A program made the translations under genes and the position numbers. The notes beneath the pieces were generated by a model, which made no database searches, had not been told where the DNA came from, and saw only the letters and a list, made by a program, of their open reading frames with translations. Source: Blasia pusilla (Eukaryota; Marchantiophyta; Marchantiopsida; Blasiales). From it: 64,000 nt of DNA. The first letter of the stretch is position 1, and each line of letters opens with the position of its first letter. The stretch is from contig CM114272.1 of assembly GCA_050084515.1 (NCBI GenBank), positions 434,001 through 498,000 of the forward strand. Direction: 5' to 3'. This document shows, in pieces, positions 37,056 through 47,513 of this stretch.

Positions 37056-38310
37056 GCCATAATGTAGAAAAGTGTGGAGTCTAGCAATGACAAGCGCAGG
37101 TGGAGGAACCCATATCAAGATGAAAGATTTGCTTCTACATCTGGATCGAATTTGCTCGCCAATAGGCCATCACCGCTCACTTTGAGCTGCCTGCATCCTA
37201 GATCCCAACCGAGAACCATTTTATCAGACTTGTCATACAGAATACAGATCTCTACTGTCCAGGAGATGAAACACTAGGGTATACATGGTTCACTTCTTCT
37301 AGAACCTACATCAACACAGAGCACTATCAAGTCTCCAAGGGACTTACTTGCAGAACTGGAGTGGTACTTTGTGACAGACTCCTTCGAGGATGCAGAATAT
37401 AGGTTCCCCCTCTCCAGGTTGTAATTAAGCACTTAAAAAGCGCTTTCCATGGGATGTCCCGCACTTTGCCCTGGCTCGATTCGCCGAGATTGGCCATGTT
37501 GCACGAAAGAAAGCACTCGATGAGATGAAAGAAATTGACGTCCCAATGACATCTCCTGTGATGAGAACTTCATCCTGGAACGACACTCAGACATTGATGT
37601 CGAATTCCAGTCCAGATGTGCTGTAGACTGATTTCTTACCAGGTATCAACAGAGGTGTTAATACCATCCTCCTGTCAAACACAATCACAAATCGATCATG
37701 TATGTCAGATCCGATAAGTGAAATCCTGGTTCATCTCGATCAAACGACGTAACACCAACATTACAATCGTTCGATCTTACAGGAAGAGCATTCAACACTC
37801 TGAAAAGTACGTCAGACGTTCAGGTGCATGTGTGAGAGACCCTCCTTCGACTCCTATCAAAGGTAGAAACGGAATTGATCTTCCGCCTGATGTGGGGTCC
37901 CTGAAAACCTTTGACAGATTTAATCTAACACCCGAGAAAATTGGATGGAATCATATTACTGAATTCATAGATGAGTAAATCGCCAGGTATGAACTCGCCA
38001 CTCGGAATCCGAGACTAGACGCCATCCCCTATGACCGAAAGTCTTGCACGGTCATATCAACACTGCGGCCCCAGCAGAATCGTTCACCGCCATCCACAAC
38101 CCCGTGACCAGTGTCCGAACGACCTTCAACCTGTGCGCACCCCATCCCAGCGAAATCGACCTTCGATTGACTCCTTTCTGGCCCCTCAATTCATTGCGTC
38201 CGTCTACCCTCTAGGACCTCGCCCACGCGTCGCAAATTTGGAGCAGTCTGATCACTTCTGCTTCCATCGCCCACGGAAATTCATCCTGAAATCTCTGCCA
38301 AACACAGACT
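37056..38310 (-). pseudogene. ENA-type P-type ATPase pseudogene with retained intron
   Basis: Read on the minus strand, it aligns with the intact ENA gene at 47.5-50.6 kb. Near 38190, GGACGCAATGAATTGAGG matches GGACGCAACGAGCTGAGG. Near 37990-38025, TCTCGGATTCCGAGTGGCG is shared exactly. Near 37500-37560, GTCAATTTCTTTC and GAGCCAGGGCAAAGTG match the nucleotide-binding part. Sequence at 37718-37800 aligns with the intron of the intact gene (CTGTAAGATC, TCGAGATGAA-CAGGATT), so this is a genomic duplicate, not a retrocopy. Several deletions are seen, and the segment that would carry helices 3-4 and the DKTGT phosphorylation site was not found. It is non-functional. Its 5' end faces that of the intact gene, 9.2 kb away. 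Confidence 0.8.
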
Positions 38311-39450
38311 GGAACGCTCTCTTCCTTTCTCGGACGGCGCAACGTTACTGGAAAGGAGAGGACTACGACCACGGTGTGTAAGACTTTCTCTGGTTGTCAA
38401 AGGCCAGCGCTTAGCGTGTCGTATTAGCAAACTTTGCTTTCGGCATCTTCGTGAGATCTTCTATTTGAGCATTCAGATCCTCAGATCAACGACCAAGAAT
38501 TCTCGAATATAGAGGAAAGTCAAAATGGAGAAAGTAGAGGTCGCGAGTCTAGTGACGCTGGTGGTGACTGCGGTGACTGCACTCCAACGAGTCCAGAGTC
38601 GGAGTACCACCGCCGCCGCCGCCGTGTATCTGGGAAAGAATGTTTCCTGTAGGCCCGTGAGCACCCTTCGATGCGTCGATCGACGACTCACAAACGTGGA
38701 CGGTTGTTTCTAGTGTAGTCAGCACTCCACCATCCAACTTTTGAGTGTAGTTGAGTTTATCTCAGGGTTGAGTTTATCCTTAGAGTCCAATTAAATTCAT
38801 GATTTTGAGTTTATAATACGTGGAGAGGTCAACATTCATGAATAATTTATGTAATGTCCTAATCCATTTCGGATAGGATCCGTGTGCGCCATCGGAGCCC
38901 TACATCTATTAACCAGATAGGAAATAGGTAGGGAGAAAATAAGTAATCTATTATTAGGATGGGTTGAGAGAATGCTTCCTCCATCTATTGACTATTTATA
39001 ATGTTTAGGGTTAAGAGGAGGGAATTAAGTTTTGGGTTAAGAGGAGAGAATTAGATGAATATAAAGCTCCATCACATTCTTAAAAAGGTTTAGGCAACAT
39101 CGGTGCAAGTGCGTTGAAAGAATACGCGTCGGAAGAATCATTTTTGCTGTCTTTTCCTCTAGCTACAAAGAGGGGAAGGGAGGATAAGAGAAAAAAATAT
39201 TTTTTAAATACACCCATCAAAGTGCTGGCAACACTTTGGTTTACTATAAGAAGTGAAACATTTATTGATTTGCAAGGTATCTCTAAAGTAGGATGTGCCT
39301 TTGCTTTCTTGGTTATAGTGGATCCTCCATGAAAGTGAGTGACATTTTCTAGGTAGAGAGAAACAAGTATGCAAGAAACAAAAACATATTTGTTTGCAAA
39401 TATGTTGTCTCGCATCCATTTTTGCGATGCCATGGTTGTATATAAATGAA
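38311..39450. other. no gene recognised
   Basis: It contains a short GCC-trinucleotide run (near 38611-38625) and then AT-rich sequence. Short frames on both strands (38473-38737, 39080-39463) overlap each other and lack motifs. Confidence 0.35.
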
Positions 39451-39725
39451 CATTGATGGACAAGTTTGGACATGTCCATGGAAATGGATTGCAAAGGGGG
39501 GGTATGCTTATAATTCATGGTGGAAAGCAAAGCAAGGGCGGGCAACGCAATAAAGGGGGAGGAAATAGAGGTGGGAGGAGGAAGAAACAAGAATGTTTGG
39601 ATCACGAAGGCAAGTGGGGGTTGAGAAAGAAAGGGGAGATGGGGTCTATATAGAAAAGTCCTTCTATAGGACAGACGTAAGTCCATGGATATATTTGTTA
39701 TCACAGACTTTGTCCATATGAAACC
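39450..39725. repeat. dispersed repeat related to the GC-rich family, copy 5
   Basis: It begins near GGACATGTCCATGG and ends with GACGTAAGTCCATGGAT and ACTTTGTCC, the end module of copy 1 (2540-2570). The middle is purine-rich (GGGGGAGG) rather than GCCC-rich. Confidence 0.45.
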
Positions 39726-40668
39726 TTGTGCACTTCTTTCCGTCTGGCCCACATCCCTACCGCGACCCCGGTTTGTTCCACTCTTATACGACCGTTATAC
39801 GAGAGAGATATAAGCCATTGCAACCCGTGTATGCCACCGTGGAGAAGAGATCAGAAGCCAAGGTCCATATCTTGGTGACAAAAAGTCTCAAGATCACAAT
39901 TAACTATGGTTTATATTTGAGTGATAAGATGTGAAAGAATGCAAGATCAGATTTATGCAAGGTATATAAATTATCATTTCAAGAGGAATTGACAAATTTA
40001 TAGTACGGGCATAACCCTAATTAAAATTATTTTCACTCATGTTTTAATCCTTCCCACAAACCATGAAAATTGTGAGGTAATACTAAGAGGGGGAGTGAGT
40101 TTAAATTAATGTTTCACTTATGTATCATGTCTTTCCATTAAATGAAACTATATAAATAATGTAAGAACCTCAACGTACAATTTGAGAAGGGTACTTAGTC
40201 TAACAAGAACGCTTTTACACTCACCAAAAGATTGTATATATAACTTGTATAAATCAGATTTCATAATAGTGGAGAACCTCCTTTAATTGCCCTCCTCCTC
40301 CCATGTCCCCTTGACATGCAATTCAACGCAAGAATTTTTTTGGTAATATGTTGACAATTTTTTCATTTTATGGCATATGCGGGGTTTTATATAGTAGAAA
40401 TTTGCTAAGCTAACCTCTTAGGGATAAAGCATTTGTTTCATGGAAAGGATTAACATAATTATATTACTCTAGAAGATTATTTAGATTATGATTGAAACAA
40501 TCTTATGGGTTAATAAATTTTGGAGTAAGTCTAATAATCTAAATTTGGATGCATATTCAAATTTAGATGACTATAGCACCAATCGTCCTAGGATAATTAC
40601 TCAGATTTAATTTTTTTATAAAATATGTGTAGTATTTATATTATTATGTGAGTCACCTATTGCAAACA
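39726..40668. other. no gene recognised
   Basis: AT-rich, with no open frame above 70 codons and no recognisable RNA gene. Confidence 0.35.
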
Positions 40669-41203
40669 TTAAATTATACTAGGTAGGACCCCTAAGGAAT
40701 CGTGCGATGCACCATCTTACAACCTTGAATGCCTTGTTTCAAAAAGTAATTTATTAAAAATCTACCACTATAAGTGAAAGGGCACATCACCTATTGTACC
40801 CAAACTTGCTAAGTCACATCTTAAAAATTAAGCATGTGCAATGCAAGAGGCAAAGATTTTCAAACCCCATTTTTTTTTAATAATATGCATTCTCCGTGAA
40901 GGACGTAGATGTCAAGTGTCCCACTCAACATTTAAAAAAAAGGGCACATCACCTATTGTACCCAAACTTGCTAAGTCACATCTTAAAAATTAAGCATGTG
41001 CAATGCAAGAGGCAAAGATTTTCAAACCCCATCTTTTTTTTAATAATATGCATTCTCCGTGAAGGACATAGATGTCAAGTGTCATAGTGAACATTTTAAA
41101 AATCACTCAAATGAGCATTTCAAAAGCCATTTGAAAAAACGGTCCTCGAAAACTAATATAAATTACCATCGTGCATAAGATGATCAGGTGAGCATCTTAC
41201 TAG
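40669..41203 (+). mobile_element. Helitron-like non-autonomous element, copy 2 (535 bp)
   Basis: Its start (AATTATACTAGGTAGGACCC, AAGGAATCGTGCGATGCAC) matches that of copy 1 at 4225. The 5' TC is TT here. It ends in CTAG (41200-41203) before a T and starts after an A (40668), again an A-T target. AAGATG and CATCTT (about 41178-41198) form a stem 1 bp before the CTAG end. An internal 140-bp stretch is duplicated (see separate entry). No protein is encoded. Confidence 0.6.
40780..41083. repeat. 140-bp direct duplication, period 162
   Basis: GGGCACATCACCTATTG through GATGTCAAGTGTC occurs at 40780-40920 and again at 40942-41083 with about two or three differences. The two copies are separated by about 20 bp. 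The high identity indicates a recent duplication inside Helitron-like copy 2. Confidence 0.9.
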
Positions 41204-42608
41204 TAATATTGACATAATACGACCAGTATAATACTAGTCTATTTCCCTACGAAACTGCAGGTAATCTCCCCCCTACAGGGATAAGCTTCTGTACGCCACG
41301 TCATAGGAGAAAAGCTCGGATATACCTTCCTACAAATACACATGCCCGCGCCAACCTTCGATGACCGGACGTTCCTGCACATTTTCTAGAATCCTACACG
41401 TGTACTCACCTCCCACACGCGCGAGACGTCACAGGAAGGTCATGCGGCTCTTGCCTAGGATATTCGGTATCGTAAGTCCACTCGCCAGCGTGTCAATGGT
41501 CAGATTCGACAGAAACACTGACCGAGGGTACAGACTCACAGCCCGATCCATCTAGTACTGCAATCGGGTTCGAGCTGAGGGCGTCGGGTCTATCGTGTCC
41601 GGCCAAGTGAAGATGATCGGAGGGTATATCGTGTCCGTGGTGCGAGAAGTCTTCACATGTAAAGTTAGTAGTTTTGTCAAAAAAGTAAGGGTTCTAACTC
41701 TTGCTTTATTTCCAGCGTCAAACAACAAAACTTACACGCGGGATATGAAAGTTTGATGGTGGAGTTAGACATCTTGTGGTTCCTAGTAAAATTGGATAAG
41801 GCATGAATGCTTTTATTTTGGAAGGTCATTGAGGGAAGGTTAATTGTGTAAAATATAAAATAGATTCTATAGAGAAAGTGAGGGACTCTAAGAGGGATCT
41901 TTCTTCATACCACACTTTTTACTTTTGATCATTGATGGATTCCCAAGCCCTTTTCTTCCACGTGGTGTTTAAAAAAATCAAATTAGTATATGCATGTAAA
42001 TTAGACGCATAAATAAAATTTTCATCAATCAATTCAGGTGTTGCGCAACACCGCATGCTAACATGAGAACATCGTAGTATAGACCAAACAAATGCAAATC
42101 CTTTTGCCGTTTCATATATATCTATACATATAAAAGGTTTAATTTTTCACCCTTGAAAAACTTGAAAAAAGAAAGGAAACTCCAACTAAAGGAATCAGTA
42201 AGCATCTAAGGAACCGTGCGATGCGGATCAATATTTAATAATCATTAGCTTTACCAATATTTTTATACCCCAAATTAATGCAGCCAATTTTTTTTTGAAA
42301 GAAATTTAACTAATAATAAATGTAAATATTTTTATTTTCCAAATTAAAGAGAATTCAATTATATAATTTTTTCTCTCTCATTTGCAACGGATTTTCCACC
42401 GTGCTATCCATCAAGACTCGAGAGCAAATGTGGTCAAATTCTCAAGGCGCGCTAAGTCGGACCCTTGTCCATTTTGCTATGACGTACACATGCCAAAATT
42501 ATATTGTATGACTTACCATAGCTAATCTGACCGTATACTGAAATCTCCGGTCATTGGGGAATATTATAATACATCCGGATGTAATATAATATAATAATAT
42601 AAATCTTA
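41204..42608. other. no gene; Helitron-start-like word at 42190-42240
   Basis: 41230-41650 has balanced composition and one 64-codon plus-strand frame without motifs. Near 42200, AAGGAACCGTGCGATGCGG followed by CTTTACCAATATTTT resembles the 5' part of Helitron-like copy 1, but no matching 3' end was found. The rest is AT-rich. Confidence 0.4.
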
Positions 42609-45600
42609 TATCTCCACTTTATTATAAAATAACCCTCAAAAGAGGACAAAGAAAGATAATAACATCTTAAAAGAGGAGTCAAAAAAAGAATGAAAGAATG
42701 GAAAAAGAAAATGGCAACTAGCCAATGCAAACACCGACTCAACGAGCTACACGATTGATAGCCTGAAACAAATCTGACAAGAACTCGAGTGGTTGGTGAG
42801 ACGTGAATGGACGACGAGGCAAGCGACTCCCCACCACCTCCGCACGGCGTATCAATGCCAAGGCTTGTGCACGTTGTAAGGCAAAGATGCATTGCCGAAA
42901 ATAAGTAGTAACTACAGAGAGAGAAGGATTGTGTGAAGGGGCAAGGTGATGATTCTCGAGGGAGTGGTGAGCACATGTTTTCAGGAAAGTATCAAAAGAC
43001 ACATGTAAATGACCAAATACTTCCACTCCAAAAGGAATAAATCCATCAGTCGGATGTCTCTCAACATAACTTAACTCCTTGATTCTTGCTGCAGTTTCGG
43101 CCGCCAAACCTTTGGTATGTGCGTTTCAACATACCAAGCCTGAACGTGTTGGATCAGCAGCCACCACATTACCTAGTGTCAGGAATCCACCTTGAGACAT
43201 AACAAGATCCACTCTCCGACCAGAGGTTGCTTATGTGGTTGAAGGTAGGACATGGAGTTGCTCTTGCCCAACGGTGTATCCTGCAGTACGAGCCACCGAT
43301 GCTACCGCCTCTCTTATAACATCATGTGTGGCAGTTCGTTCTCCACCATGTGCATATTGGAGAATATGGATACCCTTGGCATTAATGGTATCCCCGCAGA
43401 CACAATTCGGCACACCTAACAGAGAAGGATAGGGAAGTCCAAGACGTAACCGCAAAGTTGGCGACAATATACTTCGAGGAAGACGAAATGGAAGAATAAG
43501 AGGATTTGCAGAATGCCATGCCCCCGCTCCAGTACCAACACCTGAACGCAGACGAGCTCGATGAGTATTAGAGGATGCCTCGGAAAGAATGTTGGAAAAG
43601 TTGATTTGATGTGGATTATCGGAGATATGCTCTTGAAGTCGATCAAGCCCTTCCGTAATCAATTGACTAAAAGGGGGTAGAATTTCTTGTGTAGCAAGAG
43701 GAAGAAGAGCTCGTGCAAATCTCAGTTGTTGTTGAAATAACAAGTCCCCCTCCTCTATATGGGCAATATGGTCCATCAAGATAGGTGTATCTCCTTGGAT
43801 AAACCTTGAAGCCATAATCAATGCGCCCAACTCCCCAAAAAGGCTACGGGAGCAAATGCGACAGTGGAGGACAGTCCCACCCCTCCAAAAGAAATTGGCA
43901 AGATAGCTTGTCGTGAAGCAAAGACACCATCCTCTCCCTCAAAGATCAAGCCCTTCCGTAATCAATTGACTAAAAGGGGGTAGAATTTCTTGTGTAGCAA
44001 GAGGAAGAAGAGCTCGTGCAAATCTCAGTTGTTGTTGAAATAACAAGTCCCCTCCTCTATATGGGCAATATGGTCCATCAAGATAGGTGTATCTCCTTGG
44101 AGAAACCTTGAAGCCATAATCAATGCGCCCAACTCCCCAAAAGGCTACAAAGGGGGAGCATGAGGAGATCCAGAAATGCAAGATAAGAGAGAAGACATCC
44201 CACCCTCCAAAAGAAATTGGCAAGATAGCTTGTCGTGAAGCAAAGACACCATCCTCTCCCTCAAAGATATTCGGGCCAAGAACTTGACCAAAAGTTGCCA
44301 AGATAGAAGCGTCAAAAGAGGCCAACCGATATAAGAACCTTGAAGTGAGCGAGGAGTATGTAGAAAAGCCCTTGTGAAAACCTCCAAGTCAAGCTCCAAG
44401 TCAAGGTCCGTTGTATAGTCTTCCAAAAAAGGTGGAGCATCGCCACTTGAAGGAGGATGAAGAGCTTCTAAGAGAGCCACTGTTTCCGCACTAAGAACCT
44501 CCGGAGAAAGAGGACCCAATACTCAAGCTGCACGTGAAAACTCACCAACTTGACCCAAAAGTAAACTTTGTCGAAGGGTTGTTGTATTGATTGGAATGTT
44601 AAGAGGGATGAGCTGCAGCTAAGGCCTCTACTCGAAGTATACATGCTCATTCTAAAGATTCTCCCAATCCCCAGACATAGATCGTTGAGTACGTGTGGAG
44701 GTTTCACGATGATCCGTCAAACCACCCCTTGGAGGGAGGACTAAAACCCATTGTGGGAAGAGTAATAAGAGATACCAAGCATTCATATCTGTGGGATTAC
44801 GCGCTAAACTTTCTAGTGGGAAAAGCAAAGCTTGTTGGGTGATGGGGCGAAGAGCAATAGGAATGCGAGTGTAGAGTCTAGGCCAAGGAAGAATTGGATG
44901 GAAAGAGCGAAGGACATCAATTTGACTTAACCACGTCTAAGCAATTGTTGCGGGGAGTGCAGTGGGAGGTGGTATCGGGTTAGGGATTGAAGGCCCGTGC
45001 ATGGATCGATAGTAACACTAATGTCTTTTGATCCCATTAGGAGCAAACTCCTTACCACAAGGTATGCAACGAACCTTTGGTACAAATGGAGAAGTAGAAG
45101 GGTTAAAAGGAGAGGAGGTGGGAGGTGCAAGAGGTGGTGATGGACGACGATAAGGGGGTAAGTAGGTTGGGAAAGGAGGAGGAGGAGGAGGAGGGAGGAA
45201 GATGAGGAAGAGGGGAGATTCGGGTAGAATAGATGGGAGTTGGAAGCAAGGGCATAGATGAGATATGTGGGGATGGTAAAGTAGAAGGATTTGGTAATAA
45301 TGGATCAGGATTAGGCTCAATAGGACAAGACTGAAGAGGGAAGAAGAGGAGAATCCAAAAGAAATGTAGCGAGAGTAATGGGTGTATTAGCATCTAGAGG
45401 AAAATAGCGAGATCTACGATGAGGAGGTGAACCATGGGGAGATGTTACGGTTGTAGGAGGGCGAGTAAAACCAGATAAGCGAATAGATGGAGAATCCAAC
45501 TCCATCTTTGATGACATAGAATCAACTATAGGCAAGTCATCGAAGATAAGGCAAGACATAAAAAAGTGTGGTTTGGAGAAAGCATGAGGATAACGAGAAA

Positions 45601-46102
45601 AAAAACATAGTGGAATCCATCCAAAAGAAATTTAGATGGAGAGAAGAAGATTAGGCAATACCGAATTTATGATTGAAAGTTACTATAAGAAAAATAAAAA
45701 AAGCAATAGAATAGGAAGAGTGATCTATATGGTATCCGAAGAGGTGGCTCAAGAATATGAATTTCTAATATCTTTAAGAAGATGGCAAACGTATGTAGGC
45801 TCAAAATAGTAGGGTAAAGAGTTGAAAGAACAAGGAAGAATTTTGGGAGGAATTGACCTAAAACAAACCCGTACACAAAAATAGGCGCATGTGGAGAAGG
45901 GAAAAAAAACTAGAAAACCTATTTGATAGGAAAAGAACAAGCTCGTTAAGACAAACAAAACAAACCCAAACACATCCAAAACCGAGACTCAAGAAGAAAG
46001 TTATGAAAGAAATTGGAAACACCAAAAAAAAGGATGTGAGGAATAAGTGAGCCACCCATCAATGATTGTTATGAGGAAATGAGTTCGTGATGTTGGGCCG
46101 AG
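42609..46102 (-). mobile_element. non-LTR retrotransposon, copy B (internally deleted and duplicated)
   Basis: Collinear with copy A at both ends and similar at the DNA level, but the reverse-transcriptase core is absent. Near 44345 the sequence jumps from AAGAACCTTGAAGTG directly to AGCGAGGAGTATG. In copy A these points lie about 29645 and 30515, so some 870 bp are missing. The N-terminal region (45559-45018) is split by a frameshift and ends in RCIPCGKEFAPNGIKRH. The C-terminal block (43830-43231) keeps CGDTINAKGIHILQYAHGG, with the second Cys now Tyr. A 303-bp tandem duplication lies in the middle. It could not move without help. Confidence 0.75.
43641..44268. repeat. 303-bp tandem duplication within non-LTR copy B
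   Basis: The stretch beginning GATCAAGCCCTTCCGTAATC occurs at 43641 and at 43944 with very few differences, running through the AAGACACCATCCTCTCCCTC stretch. The second copy has a short extra insertion near 44148-44195. It arose after copy B inserted, since copy A has a single version. Confidence 0.9.
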
Positions 46103-47513
46103 CCCGTATCAAAAGATCAAGAAAAGCAAGAGGAATCCCGTAAACCGATGGTAACCCGATATCACTCTATAAGGAGAGCACTATGTGTGAAATTGTGTGT
46201 AAAAATCTATGAGCACATTTAGGAGAGAAGGAGGTCCAAAGATCCCAAGAACTTTGGAAAATTCAATCTTAAGTGGAAAAAAGAAGATCTCAAAGTTCAA
46301 GATCGAGAAGATGAACACATTTGACTTTAGATTGGATCATTATAAAAATAGCTACAAGCAAAATTCTAGACGTCCCTCCATCTCCTCCTCCATCCTTCTT
46401 TCCCGAATCTTATCTCAAGTAATTGGCTAAATGGACCTTCTCTCATATAAATTAATTTTTTATGATCTATATTATTGAAGAAACTAAATTCAATTTCATT
46501 TACTAAACTCCTCTCCTTTGACAAATGACATTTTCAATCAGTGGGCTCCTCTTCATAACCAATGGGGTCGCTTCCTTTTTAAACCAATGGAATAATTCAA
46601 ATCATTTTAAATATCATTTGAAAAATATGTTAATAAGAAACCCGTGCATGTCTTTCCATTCTTTCTACTCGTCCGGATTCGTTTTTTTTCGTCCTTGTCA
46701 GCTAGTGACCATCGAGTCTAGAAGACGAACTGCCGATGAAGAATTAGCGAAATTAGCGGCAGTGCACGGAGTCAAAAAGGATTTTGCAGAGTCGTAGACT
46801 GCAACGACATGGCGGCCTACATTACCGTAGATCTACGTCCAACTACACTACAGTTTGGTCACTTTGGTGATGAAACTGTAGTTCGCTTCACTTCCGCTGA
46901 CATGAACGTGAAGATTCGTGTTTGGAGCAGATTGTGGATTCTGGACTGCGCGCGAGGAAGACCGGAGTCGCGACGACTCGACGCGAAGTGCGTTTAGGTG
47001 AAGTGAACACAGGGCACATTCCAATTTCCGTGTCAACGACCGCTCGAAAGTCGAATTTTGCCGCAAGCATTCGGTCCAGATTCCAGAATCCACAATCCGG
47101 AATCTAGAGCGAGGACATCCGTAACCTCGTGACGTACGGCCCACATCCGATCGCTTGCGCACGAGCAGTAGTGTCGTGGATTCCAGGACCGATTGGCGCA
47201 AACAAAAGTTCGTGTCAGTAGGACTGTAGGACATGATTTGCTGCGCGTCGCGCTACGGCGGCGGAAGGAGACCAGCGGTGTCTCCTTCCGGGAAATGGGT
47301 TCGGCGGCCAATTCTGGGAGAAGGTGAGAGGGAGAGAGAGGATGAGGGTTCGAGAAAGCAGGAGTGCGGTGGTCAAGGGTATAAGAATGCGGAAGCGCGA
47401 GATACTTGGCACACAGTCCGTAGTTCCCGAGTGTGGCTGTTGGGAAGAGATCGAAGAGAGGAGACGTCGTGAAGGTGGGATTTCACTATCTACACGGGGG
47501 ATTTTCTTGTTGC
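46103..47513 (+). promoter_or_regulatory. upstream region of the ENA gene
   Basis: AT-rich to about 46650, then GC-rich up to the start codon. Within it, ATTGTGGATTCTGGA (46931-46945) is the exact reverse complement of TCCAGAATCCACAAT (47082-47096), forming a 15-bp inverted repeat. Many short frames run on both strands, as expected of GC-rich DNA. No TATA box or transcription start can be placed with confidence. The roughly 860-bp GC-rich part is probably promoter plus 5' untranslated region. Confidence 0.5.

Noticed and set aside
38525-38713. Short alanine/valine-rich frame at the GCC repeat
   Set aside because: Created by a trinucleotide run, overlapped by open frames on the other strand, with no start context or homologous motif.
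47433-47513. Upstream extension of the ENA protein
   Set aside because: The 27-codon extension has no ATG (it would begin at GTG) and does not resemble ENA N-termini; the ATG at 47514 fits the family.
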